64,000 bases of DNA from CAZJRB01 sp964547995 (GTDB lineage: Bacteria > Planctomycetota > Planctomycetia > Pirellulales > Thermoguttaceae): the NCBI GenBank assembly GCA_964547995.1, contig CAZJRB010000021.1:1-64000 (forward strand). The letters are read 5' to 3'. The first letter of the stretch is position 1; each line of letters begins with the position of its first letter. The position numbers and the translations under genes are program-made. The notes below the pieces were generated by a model. It had not been told where the DNA came from. It was given only the letters and a program-made list of their open reading frames with translations, and searched no databases. Below are positions 18,901 through 27,118 of the stretch, piece after piece.

Positions 18901-21900
18901 AAGAATATCGAAGAGGCCCTGAAATCCTCCACCCAGATGGAGTTCATCGAGACGCCGCTTTGCGATGTCCTCTGGTACTTGGAGGACTACCACGATATCG
19001 AGATTCAACTCGACCAGGTCGAGTTGAAGCGGATCAAGGCCGACAGCGATGCGTCGATCACCGTCGACATCAAGAAGATCCCCTTGCAGTCCGCTCTGCA
19101 GCAGGTCTTGAAGCCGCTGGGATTGTGCGCCGTCGTGAGCAACGAGGTGCTGCTGGTCACCACCCCGGAAGCCAAGCTCTTCGTTCCGGTGGATGATCCG
19201 ACCGACGATTTCTACGCACCTTCGGGGCGTGGCTCTCGCCCGGCCAATCGACGGCCAGTCCCTGCTGCTGTGGATCCGTTCGCCGAACCTGCGCCGGACG
19301 AAGCGGACCCGTTTGGCGATCCCGAAGCCCCTGCGCCGCCGGCGGACGATCCGTTTAGCGATACGCGGATTTCCCGCGGCGACCTGCGCTGTGCTGGGCC
19401 CGGTCCCGGCGGCAACGGGCAGCCGGCCTCCGACACCTACACGATCCAAGAGGGCAAGAAGTACACGCTCGAAGTGTTCGACAGCCGCAGCCGTTTGATC
19501 CGGCAGGACGAAGTGAAGCTCAACGAGTTCGGCACGTTCCACGCCCATTTCATCCTGCCGCCGACCAGCCCGCAAGGGACGTACCGCGTGGTGGTCCGCG
19601 ACAACGACAAGCAGACCTACCAGGGTACGTTCCTTGTGCAGGAGTACAAGCTCGAACCGGTGCGGCTAACGGTCGACACGCCGCGGCGGGTCTACTACCG
19701 CGGCCAGCAGATCGAGGGCACGATCAAGGCCGCGTTCTACTACGGGGCGCCGCTGGCCGGGCGCGAAATCCGCTACCAGCTCGCAGGCGAGCGCGTCGAA
19801 ACGGCCAAGACCGACGCGAAGGGAGAGGTCCGGTTCAAACTGCCGACCCGGCGCTTCCGCGAAAGCCAGGTCCTGCGGATGACCGTGACGCTGCCCGAGC
19901 GGAACCTGCAGAAAGCGATCAATTTCGTCCTGGCCGTCCAGGGATTCTCGATCCACCTGAAGACGGTTCGGCCGGTCTACGTCGCCGGCGAGACCTTCGA
20001 GACGACCCTCACGGCCAACGACGCCGAGGGCAAGCCGGTCGCTCGGGACTTGACGCTGAAAGTCCTCGAAGTGACCGTCACCGACGGCAAGGTCGGCGAG
20101 CGGCTCGTCGAGGAACACAAGCTTGCAACCGACGAGAAGGAGGGCACCGCCCGGCAGACGCTCAAGCTCGACAAGGGCGGCCGCTACGTGCTCCGGGCGG
20201 AAGGGACCGACCGGTTCGACAACCCCGTCTCTGGGCAGCACTATGTGCAAATCTCCGACGAAGACGACGAAGTGCGGCTTAGGATCCTTGCCGATCGCCA
20301 CACGTTTAAGGCCGGCGACACGGCCGACGTGACGCTCCACTGGCGCGAGAAGCCTGCGCTGGCGCTGGTCACCTTCCAGGGTGCGCGAATCCTCGACTAC
20401 AAGCTGGTCGAGCTAAAGAAAGGGGCGAACAAGCTGTCAATCCCGATGACCGCCCGGCTGGCCCCGAATTTCGAGCTGGCCGTGGCCGTAATGATCGATC
20501 CCCGCCCCGCGAAGAAAGCGAAGGACGCGAAGGCGAAGGACGAGGAAACGAAACCACCGCGGCGGTTCCATGAGGCTTCCAGCCCATTTATGGTTCAGCG
20601 GAAACTGGACGTGAAGATCGCCACCAAGCGAAAGGGCAAAGCGAAGGGCCCAGTGCGCCCCGGCGAGCCACTCGAAGTCACCGTGACGACGACCGATACG
20701 CAGGGCAAGCCGGTCGCCGCCGAGTTGAGTCTCGCCATGGTCGAGCAGGCATTGTTGGACCGGTTCCGGTCGCAGTTGCCGACGATCCAGGCGTTCTTCC
20801 GCGGCCAGCTTCGCCGGTCGGCAGTTCGAACCACGTCGAGCATCACCTTCGCCTATCGGCCGGCGACCCGGGCGATCGATCCCGAGCTGCTGGCCGAAGA
20901 GGATCGGGAGGAGATCGCCCGGGAAGAGCAATCCAGCCGTCGCAGGGTGTTGGCACACCGATTTTCCGTTCGAGGTGGCGGCCAGGCGCTATCCAGTTCG
21001 ACTCCGGCACCACCCGCCGGAGCCGATCCGTTTGGCGGCGGTGGTGCATTTACCGAGGCCTTTGGCCAGAACGAGAATGTGGTCCGGCAGGTGATCCAGA
21101 CGCAGGTACACAACTCCGTCAACAAAGCCCGCCAGCAGATGGAAAGCGATCCCGAGGGCGCGAAGCAGAACCTGACACTCACGCTGGAAATGGTCCGCCA
21201 GACCCCGGATCTGCCCCCCGAAGTCCGCGGCACATTGGGCAACCTGATCGAAGGTCATTTGCGGGCCGCCTCTCGAAGGCAGGTGGAGGTCGAGCAACGC
21301 CGTCACCGGCGGCAAGAGAATCTTGCCATGGCCGGAGAGCGGATGCTCGTCTATGAGAACCCCGAACTAATAGAGTCGACCATTGAACCGACTACTTGGG
21401 ACAACGTCGGCTACGCGGGCGGCATCGCCGGCTTTAACACCAACCTGAGCCTGGTCGTCAACCAGACCAGAGGCGGTGGCACGATGGCGAACCAGAGCCT
21501 TGCCGCGTTGGACAGCAACGGTACGATGCGAGGCATTGTGCTGGCAACCGATGGAGTGGCAAATCAAGAAGAAGCCGTCCGGTTGGCCGCCGAGTTGACG
21601 CGAGCCGGGACGGTGCTGATGCCCGGCGTGTTGCTTCGGGAGACCGGCTACTGGAACCCGTCGATTGTCACCGGCAAGGACGGCAAGGCGACTGTTACGA
21701 TTACCGTGCCCGAGCGGTCGACCGCGTGGAAACTGCTGGCCAAGGGCATCACGACCGAGACGCTCGCCGGCGAGGCCGACGATGAGCTTGTGGTCAAGAA
21801 GGACCTGTTCGGCCAGTTGAAGCTGCCGTTGGCGTTGACCGACGGCGATACGGCCCAGGTGGCCGCGTCGGTCCACAACGACGCGATCGCGGCCGGGCAG

Positions 21901-24900
21901 ATCGACGTGACGCTCAAGACGACCATCGGCGGGAAGACCGTCGAGGAGAAGAAAAAGATCGACGTGAAGGAGAAGGGGATTCGCGAGATCGTCTTCCCCG
22001 TCGAGTTGAAGCTGCCCGAGCGAAAGAAAGACGACAAGACGTCGGCGGAAGAGCAGAACGTTCTCTTTGAGTTGACGGTTTCCGCAGCGGATAAGAAAGA
22101 CGTCATCCGGCGGGCGATCCCCTTGAAGCCGTATGGTATGCCCGTCTTCGCCACCGCCAGCGGCACGGCCGACGCCGACACGACCGCCTGGGTCGAGCCG
22201 CCCAAGGAGATGGCTATCGAGCGGCCGAGCCTCGAAATCCTGGTCGGCCCGACGGTCGAGCGGAGCCTGCTGGACATCGTGCTAGGGGCGGCACCGCTTT
22301 GCCAGATCGAATGTTGCCGGATCAGCTCCGGCCTGGAAACGGCCACGAGCGACCTGATGGCCGCGTTGGCGTTGCAGAAGCTCATCGGCGGTACCAGGGC
22401 GGCCGGTGGACCGGAGACCCAGGCGCTCGATGGGCGAATCCGCTCGTCGATCGGGCTTCTCGTCTCGTCGCAGAACGACGACGGCGGGTGGAGCTGGAGC
22501 GGATACGGCGGCGGCAGCCGGCGGTTCTCCTCCGCCAGGGCCGTCTGGGCGCTCGCCTTGGCAAAGAACGCCGGATACGACGTCCCGCAGCAGACCCACG
22601 ACAAGGCACTCGCCTTTGTGCAAAAGCAGCTTACCGCCACGGCCAACAACGACCACGAGGCGGTCGCGATCCTGTTGCACGCCCTGTCGGTCGCCGGCCG
22701 CGGCGATTTCGCGGTGGCCAATCGGCTGTATCGCAACCGGCCCTCGCTGTCGGCCGGGGCATTGGCCCATCTGGCGCTGGCGTTTGCGGCGATGGACCGC
22801 GATGCCACGGCCGCCGAACTGCTCAAAGTGCTTGCCCAGCGTGACCTCGACAGCCCGGCCTCGGCGAGACACACGCCGCAGGCATCGCTACCGTGGAGCC
22901 ATTCGCCGGTCGAGTTGCGGGCACTCTACGCGCTGGCCTTGCAGGAGGCCGTACCGGAGTCGCCAAAGACGAAGCCCCTGGTCGATTGGCTCATGGCCCA
23001 CCGCACGGGCAATCGGTTCTCGCCCGACAAGGCGACCGGCCCGGCCGCGATGGCGTTGTGCCGTTGGTTTGCCAAGAGCCGCTTCGAGGGCGAAAAGTAC
23101 AAGCTGGCCGTCTTCGTCAACAACGTCCGGGCGAAGGTTCTCGACGTGGACCCGGCCGCCGGAACGCAGACGATCGAGGTGCCGGCAAAGCTGCTGGCCA
23201 AGGGTAAGCAGCGGATCAACTTCCAGATCACCGGCCGGGGGCGCTACGCGTTTCAGTGCCTTTTGGGCGGGTTCGTGCCGGCCGAGAAGCTCAAGAGCAC
23301 GGTAAACGACTGGACGTTGCGGCGGACTTACGAGCCGGCCCCGTTGGAGGTCGACGGCCGCGAGATCCCGCGCGGGTTCGGTATCCTGCGGGGGAGCTAC
23401 TCGACGTTCCGCAATCCGCTGACGCAACTGCCGGTCGGGCGGCGCGGGCTGGTCGAGCTGTACGGCCATCGCCAGAACGTCTCGTCGAACACGCCCGAGT
23501 CGCAGTTGGAGTACCTCGTGGTGACCGAGCCGATCCCCAGCGGTGCGACGGTGATCGAGCAGTCGGTCAAGGGGCCGTTCGAGCGGTTCGAGATTTCGCC
23601 CGGCGCGATCACGTTCTACATCGGCCCGCGGCGCTCGATCGGGACGATCCGCTACGAGTTGTTCGGGTACCTTCCGGGCAAGTACCGCGCCGGCCCGACG
23701 GTGGTGCGCAACGCCCATCGCCCGGAGCAACTGGTTGTGGCCACGGCGAAGACGCTCGACGTGCTGCCGCAGGGAGAGAAGAGCGCGGACAAGTACCGGC
23801 TCACGCCGCAGGAGCTTTTCGAGTTGGGCAAGCACTACTTCAAGAAGAAGGACTGGAAGCAGGCCGAGCGTCACCTGGCCGAACTGCTGGTCAAATGGAA
23901 CCTCGACCCGGGGCCGTACAAGGAGACGGTCCGGATATTGTTGGACGCCCATCTCGAGACCGGCCCGGCGGCGAAGATCGTCCACTACTTCGAGATTATC
24001 AAGGAGAAGTGGCCCGCCGAGAGCATCCCGTTCGACAAGATCGTCAAAGTGGCCGCCGCCTACCACGAGATGGGCGAGTATGAGCGGAGCTACCTGGTCT
24101 TCCGGGCGACGGTCGAGGGGAGCTTCATGCGGGAAAGCGGCGTGGCCGGGTTCCTCGAATCGCAGGGCGAGTTTACCCGGAGCGTCGACGTGATGGGCCG
24201 GCTGCTGCGGGAGTATCCGCCCGAAGGGTACGTGGCCGCGGCCGCGTATGCCTTGGCCCAGCGAGTCTATGCGAAGGCACCTGAAGCCGCTGACGATGAA
24301 AAGCTCCGCGAGCAGAAGATCAATCGGATCGACCTGATTCGCCGGGCGTGGTGCATGCTCGAGGATTTCCTGACGGCCTATCCCGACGACCCGGCCGCCG
24401 ACCAGGGGGCCTTCGCCGCGGCCAACGCCCTGTTGGACATGGAGGCGTACAAGGACGCCATTGCCGCATGCACCGCGTACGCGAAGCGGTATCCGAAAAG
24501 CGATCTGGTAACCGGCTACTGGTACATCGTCGGCTATTGCCACTTCGCCCTGAAGCAGCACAAGGCGGCGCTGGCCATGTGCCGCAAGGTAGCCGATGCG
24601 AAGCGGATCGACCCGAAAACCGGCCGCGAGACCGAAAGCCCGAACAAGTGGCGGGCGATCTACATCCTCGGTCAGATCTACCACAGCCTGGGCGACGCGG
24701 TGGATGCAATCCGCGAGTATCAGCTCGTCGAGGACCGCTTCCCCGACGCGAAGCAGTCGATCGCCTATTTCGAGCGCAAGGCCATCTCGCTGCCGGAGGT
24801 AACCACCGTGAAGCCGGGCGAGAAGGTCGAGGCCGAGCTGAAATTCCGCAACGTCGCCGCCTGCGACACGAAGGTCTATCGCATCGACCTGATGAAGTTC

Positions 24901-25629
24901 AGCCTGATGAAGCGGAACCTCGGCGGGATCACGAAGATCAACCTTGCGGGGATCCGGCCGTTTCACGAGACAACGGTCAAGCTGGGCGACGGCCGTGATT
25001 ACCGCGACCGGACGCACAAGCTTGCCCTGCCGATCGAGAAGGAAGGGGCCTACCTGGTCGTCTGCCGCGGCGACGAGCTGCACGCCAGCGGGCTGGTGCT
25101 GCTGACGCCGCTGGGGGTCGAGGTCCAGGAGAACGTCACTTCCGGCCGCGTGCGAACGACCGTCAAGGACGTCACCAAGGACCGTTATCTCGACGGAGTC
25201 GACGTGAAGGTGATCGGCAGCCGCAACCGAAAGTTCACCTCCGGCGAGAGCGATCTGCGAGGCGTGTTCGTGGCCGACGCAATCGAGGGCACGGCAACGG
25301 TGATTGCCCGGGCGGACGACGCGCGATACGCGTTTTTCCGGGGTAAGAAGGATCTGTTGCCGCAGAAGGCCCGACCCCGCGCAAAACCGGCAGCGACGAA
25401 ACCGGCGGCACCGGCGGCACCGGCGGCACCGGCGGCGGCCGACGACCCGTTTGCGGCCCCCGCGGGTGCAGATCCGTTTGGCGGCGGCGCACCCGCAGCC
25501 GAGGGCAGGAACGATCTCTTGGAAGGAGTCAAAGGTTACATCAAGCAGCAGCAGGCCGAGCAGGCCGAGCAGCTCGACATGATGTACGAGAGCGACCAGC
25601 AGGGTGTCGAGGCGCAGAAGGCGTTTTGA
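15919..25629 (+). CDS. Giant secreted TPR / alpha-2-macroglobulin-like protein with STN-repeat insert
   Basis: A 3236-residue exported protein with a signal peptide (about 1-25) and a GGAGAG site before the ATG at 15919. Order: TPR-like repeats (about 40-490); a beta domain; an MG2 domain opening YIYTDRPAYRAGQIVHVRG (about 725); three tandem STN-like repeats (about 780-1085, each beginning AL[RK]SxTQ[LM]EFIETPL); a DPF-rich linker; the rest of MG2 (YTIQEGKKYTLEVFDS, from about 1175); further MG domains; the A2M domain with LRETGYWNPS (about 1907); a thioester-domain-like toroid with NDDGGWSWSG (about 2186); C-terminal TPRs (about 2630-2950); and a carboxypeptidase-regulatory-like domain. The thioester motif GCxEQ is not present; the equivalent place reads CQIECCR (about 2127). 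It may be a periplasmic protease-trap or envelope scaffold. The role is inferred from domains alone. Confidence 0.88.
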   Translation: MRSSRYPFALAFLLLLGLSIPAPAAEEAAAKEEAAGDKSVAAEPLVDAKIRRAMQDRDYPAAIKAIDQAAKAKDAPKDYLAYLKGRALYFQKQYDEAVKQFDRMQKEFPESRWARRARFAKAVALARKGDFRAAELIYRAEAEYLLSADRKQELADIYLEFADAYFKPPKEEQKPDYAKAREFYKKALEVGPKPEKQVEIELLVAQCHQNLNDDGAAVKLYQKFIEDHPDSLLDIEARYRLGECFLKQGNQVEARRAWEDLLAKHEDSPSERIAEAMFNLSRTWRIPSPANDEELNLGTAALERFLKRFPGHKLAAGAHLDIARSDMHRGRYDDAVAALKQFLGDERYKECEEIAEGRNLLGHCYRFQKKYAEALAAWQEFLAKHPADKAWSAVQREIINTEFLMGKEQFDAEKYDAAREQWSTFLTKYPLDGRNPSILFLFGEMNRRQEKWEAAIADWRRVVSKYPKTNPASQAQFAIAEVLETKLDKLEEALEEYKKVTWGNRAGVARQAIARLTAKQLTIVTERIFRSDEAPKIKATTRNIESLTFRAYKVDMETYFRKMHLARGVEGLDIALIDPDRTFEFKIPKYAKYQQFENEIEVSLPKDATAGVMAVTVSSEKLEATTMVIQSDLDVIVKSSRDEVFVLAENMRTGKPWPGVRLLISDAKSVFAEGTTGDDGVFQHGYEELKDAGDVRVFAIADGSIASNVIPLQGVGVAQGLTDRGYIYTDRPAYRAGQIVHVRGCLRHVPGGDMSPVPAAMRRLNHSEDLVLGGILPKKVVDALRSPTQLEFIETPLSDVAAYLDDFHDIRVRLDENALKEKEGGSDVAITTDLKGLSLRSALRLTLRQLGLCYVIDGEGLLITTPEAVGSRYSPVEVTISDAAKIKIAKALRSPTQLEFIETPLCDFVDYLKDYHDIEIQIDEKALKAKRLDHHAMITKHLKGISLQSALALALRDLGLCHVFRNEVLLITTPEAAGGRWVPVRSTAGEGAAKKNIEEALKSSTQMEFIETPLCDVLWYLEDYHDIEIQLDQVELKRIKADSDASITVDIKKIPLQSALQQVLKPLGLCAVVSNEVLLVTTPEAKLFVPVDDPTDDFYAPSGRGSRPANRRPVPAAVDPFAEPAPDEADPFGDPEAPAPPADDPFSDTRISRGDLRCAGPGPGGNGQPASDTYTIQEGKKYTLEVFDSRSRLIRQDEVKLNEFGTFHAHFILPPTSPQGTYRVVVRDNDKQTYQGTFLVQEYKLEPVRLTVDTPRRVYYRGQQIEGTIKAAFYYGAPLAGREIRYQLAGERVETAKTDAKGEVRFKLPTRRFRESQVLRMTVTLPERNLQKAINFVLAVQGFSIHLKTVRPVYVAGETFETTLTANDAEGKPVARDLTLKVLEVTVTDGKVGERLVEEHKLATDEKEGTARQTLKLDKGGRYVLRAEGTDRFDNPVSGQHYVQISDEDDEVRLRILADRHTFKAGDTADVTLHWREKPALALVTFQGARILDYKLVELKKGANKLSIPMTARLAPNFELAVAVMIDPRPAKKAKDAKAKDEETKPPRRFHEASSPFMVQRKLDVKIATKRKGKAKGPVRPGEPLEVTVTTTDTQGKPVAAELSLAMVEQALLDRFRSQLPTIQAFFRGQLRRSAVRTTSSITFAYRPATRAIDPELLAEEDREEIAREEQSSRRRVLAHRFSVRGGGQALSSSTPAPPAGADPFGGGGAFTEAFGQNENVVRQVIQTQVHNSVNKARQQMESDPEGAKQNLTLTLEMVRQTPDLPPEVRGTLGNLIEGHLRAASRRQVEVEQRRHRRQENLAMAGERMLVYENPELIESTIEPTTWDNVGYAGGIAGFNTNLSLVVNQTRGGGTMANQSLAALDSNGTMRGIVLATDGVANQEEAVRLAAELTRAGTVLMPGVLLRETGYWNPSIVTGKDGKATVTITVPERSTAWKLLAKGITTETLAGEADDELVVKKDLFGQLKLPLALTDGDTAQVAASVHNDAIAAGQIDVTLKTTIGGKTVEEKKKIDVKEKGIREIVFPVELKLPERKKDDKTSAEEQNVLFELTVSAADKKDVIRRAIPLKPYGMPVFATASGTADADTTAWVEPPKEMAIERPSLEILVGPTVERSLLDIVLGAAPLCQIECCRISSGLETATSDLMAALALQKLIGGTRAAGGPETQALDGRIRSSIGLLVSSQNDDGGWSWSGYGGGSRRFSSARAVWALALAKNAGYDVPQQTHDKALAFVQKQLTATANNDHEAVAILLHALSVAGRGDFAVANRLYRNRPSLSAGALAHLALAFAAMDRDATAAELLKVLAQRDLDSPASARHTPQASLPWSHSPVELRALYALALQEAVPESPKTKPLVDWLMAHRTGNRFSPDKATGPAAMALCRWFAKSRFEGEKYKLAVFVNNVRAKVLDVDPAAGTQTIEVPAKLLAKGKQRINFQITGRGRYAFQCLLGGFVPAEKLKSTVNDWTLRRTYEPAPLEVDGREIPRGFGILRGSYSTFRNPLTQLPVGRRGLVELYGHRQNVSSNTPESQLEYLVVTEPIPSGATVIEQSVKGPFERFEISPGAITFYIGPRRSIGTIRYELFGYLPGKYRAGPTVVRNAHRPEQLVVATAKTLDVLPQGEKSADKYRLTPQELFELGKHYFKKKDWKQAERHLAELLVKWNLDPGPYKETVRILLDAHLETGPAAKIVHYFEIIKEKWPAESIPFDKIVKVAAAYHEMGEYERSYLVFRATVEGSFMRESGVAGFLESQGEFTRSVDVMGRLLREYPPEGYVAAAAYALAQRVYAKAPEAADDEKLREQKINRIDLIRRAWCMLEDFLTAYPDDPAADQGAFAAANALLDMEAYKDAIAACTAYAKRYPKSDLVTGYWYIVGYCHFALKQHKAALAMCRKVADAKRIDPKTGRETESPNKWRAIYILGQIYHSLGDAVDAIREYQLVEDRFPDAKQSIAYFERKAISLPEVTTVKPGEKVEAELKFRNVAACDTKVYRIDLMKFSLMKRNLGGITKINLAGIRPFHETTVKLGDGRDYRDRTHKLALPIEKEGAYLVVCRGDELHASGLVLLTPLGVEVQENVTSGRVRTTVKDVTKDRYLDGVDVKVIGSRNRKFTSGESDLRGVFVADAIEGTATVIARADDARYAFFRGKKDLLPQKARPRAKPAATKPAAPAAPAAPAAADDPFAAPAGADPFGGGAPAAEGRNDLLEGVKGYIKQQQAEQAEQLDMMYESDQQGVEAQKAF
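18262..19180 (+). repeat. Three tandem STN-like coding repeats
   Basis: Units start at about 18262, 18585 and 18912 (period about 325 bp). Each encodes ALRSPTQLEFIETPLxD, then a YLxDxHDI segment, then LKGxSLxSAL and an LxxVLLITTPEA end. They are diverged copies, so the duplication is not recent. They interrupt an MG2 domain of the host protein. Confidence 0.85.
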
Positions 25630-25681
25630 GTGAGTACTGAGTACCGAGTACCGAGTACTGAGTGTTGAGTGCTGAGTAAAT
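25630..25681. repeat. Short palindromic tandem repeat after the giant gene
   Basis: Seven variants of the unit GAGTACT/GAGTACC/GAGTGTT follow the stop codon closely. The unit is palindrome-like (AGTACT). It is a simple intergenic repeat with no visible coding role. Confidence 0.6.
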
Positions 25682-25746
25682 GAATAGAAAAGCTCCAGCA
25701 CTGCGTGCCGGGGTTCTGTCTCGACAATACCAGCGAGATTACATGT

Positions 25747-26616
25747 ATGAGACCAACACTTGTCGCCTTCGCCATCTTGTCGTATGTCAGCCCGCTCTTC
25801 GGCGCAGAAGCCAACGACCGGCCGAAGACGGTCCGCGTTGCCGCCGTGCAGTTCATCTCCCGCTGGGGCAAGCCCGAAGAGAATCGCAAGGGGCTGGAAC
25901 CGCTGATCCGCGAGGCGGCCGCCGCGGGGGCCAAAATCGTCGTGCTGCCCGAGACCGCCATCACCGGCTACATGAGCCAGGACCTCCGCCACACGTGGCA
26001 GGTCGGCGACCGGAAACTCTCGAAGGGGCTTGAGGGCGCCTCGCCCAAAGACGTTGCCGAGACGGTACCCGGCGCCTCGACCCGCGCGTTCGGCGCCCTG
26101 GCCAAGGAACTTGGCATCTACCTGACCGTGCCGATTCTGGAAATCGACTCGAAACAGGGCAAGTACTACAACACGGTCGTGCTCGTCGGACCGGACGGCA
26201 AGATGGCCCTGCACTACCGCAAATTGCACCCGTGGCCCTGGGCGGAGCGGGGTTGGGCCACGCCGGGAGATTGCGGTTTGCAGTTTCTCGACACGCAGTA
26301 CGGCTGCCTCGGTTTGCTGATCTGCTTCGACATCAATTTCGAGCCCCCCAACCTGAAGAAGAACAAGATCGACCACCTGCTCTACTCGATCGCCTGGGTC
26401 GATTATCCCGGCAGCCGGTGGTTTCAGGAGGAGCTACCCCGGATCGCCAAGGAAGCGGACGTCAACATCATCGGGGCAAACTGGTCGGTGCCGGAGAAAC
26501 CCAAGTGGACCGGGTACGGGCACAGCCTGATCATCCGCCGCACCGGCAAGACAGCCGCCCGGGTGAAGAAAGACCTCGGCAACGAGATCATCTACGCGGA
26601 GTTGCCGGTTCCGTAG
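25747..26616 (+). CDS. Secreted carbon-nitrogen hydrolase (nitrilase superfamily)
   Basis: A 289-residue enzyme with a signal peptide (MRPTLVAFAILSYVSPLFGA), so exported. The catalytic triad is visible: Glu69 in VVLPETAITGY, Lys159 in HYRKLHPWPWAERGW, and Cys193 in LLICFDINF. The superfamily hydrolyses amides, carbamoyl compounds or nitriles through a Cys acyl-enzyme. The amidase or carbamoylase branch seems likelier than true nitrilase, but the substrate is not readable. The start at 25747 is chosen because it gives a clean signal peptide. It converges on the small gene ending at 26618, with only one base between the stops. Confidence 0.9.
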   Translation: MRPTLVAFAILSYVSPLFGAEANDRPKTVRVAAVQFISRWGKPEENRKGLEPLIREAAAAGAKIVVLPETAITGYMSQDLRHTWQVGDRKLSKGLEGASPKDVAETVPGASTRAFGALAKELGIYLTVPILEIDSKQGKYYNTVVLVGPDGKMALHYRKLHPWPWAERGWATPGDCGLQFLDTQYGCLGLLICFDINFEPPNLKKNKIDHLLYSIAWVDYPGSRWFQEELPRIAKEADVNIIGANWSVPEKPKWTGYGHSLIIRRTGKTAARVKKDLGNEIIYAELPVP

Positions 26617-26617
26617 T

Positions 26618-26857
26618 CTAGGAGGTGGGCTGGCCGGCATCGAGGATCTCGATCCGCGTGATGTGGAGCGGGTCGCAGTAGACCATTCGTTCGGGCAAGG
26701 GGGATTTATCCGAAGGGACGGCGACAGCTATCTCCCTGCGCGTAATCAATGCCATTTCCGGGTGTCGCACTTCGTACGAGGAGCCGTCGGAGAGGCAGAT
26801 ACGCAACGGCTCAAACGGCTCACGTCGGAAGTGTTCGAGAATTTGATTGGGGCTCAT
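26618..26857 (-). CDS. Conserved small planctomycete protein (79 aa)
   Basis: A 79-residue protein starting MSPNQILEHFRREPFEPLRI and continuing LSDGSSYEVRHPEMALI, a pattern I know as recurrent in planctomycete genomes without an assigned function. It is probably a small beta-rich cytoplasmic protein. The ATG at 26857 has a very strong AAGGAGGGG site, which decides it over the longer frame to 26890. It is transcribed opposite to the nitrilase gene. Confidence 0.75.
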   Translation of the reverse strand: MSPNQILEHFRREPFEPLRICLSDGSSYEVRHPEMALITRREIAVAVPSDKSPLPERMVYCDPLHITRIEILDAGQPTS

Positions 26858-26998
26858 GACAGACCCCTCCTTGGAAGGTTTCAAGACCACAGTTAATTAT
26901 AGCGGGTTGTGCTGGCCCGGTCAAAGGGATGTGCAGACCGCCCGAAGAGCCCAAAGAGATGCCCTCGGGCAGTGAAAACGGTGGTGTTTGAGGGCTCC

Positions 26999-27027
26999 TT
27001 GACGGCCTTTTCCCCGATTGGTACACT
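26999..27027 (+). promoter_or_regulatory. Likely sigma-70 promoter of ppdK
   Basis: TTGACG at 26999-27004, a 17-bp spacer, then TACACT at 27022-27027, about 92 bp before the ATG. The spacing is ideal and both boxes are close to consensus. This is a sequence match only. Confidence 0.45.
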
Positions 27028-27118
27028 GCGCGATTCCACTTTTCGAGATCCCCGTTCAGATAGGCGAGAACGCAATAACGACCACTTTTTTTGTGACAGA
27101 CCACCGAGGAAACCAATC

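Noticed and set aside
25630..25681. A possible CRISPR-like array
   Set aside because: The repeat units are 7 bp, adjacent, and have no spacers, so this is a simple tandem repeat.
22888..26376. A 1162-codon open frame on the minus strand opposite the A2M-like gene
   Set aside because: It runs antisense to a well-supported gene, has the Arg/Leu/Gly-rich look of a high-GC shadow frame, and shows no family motif.
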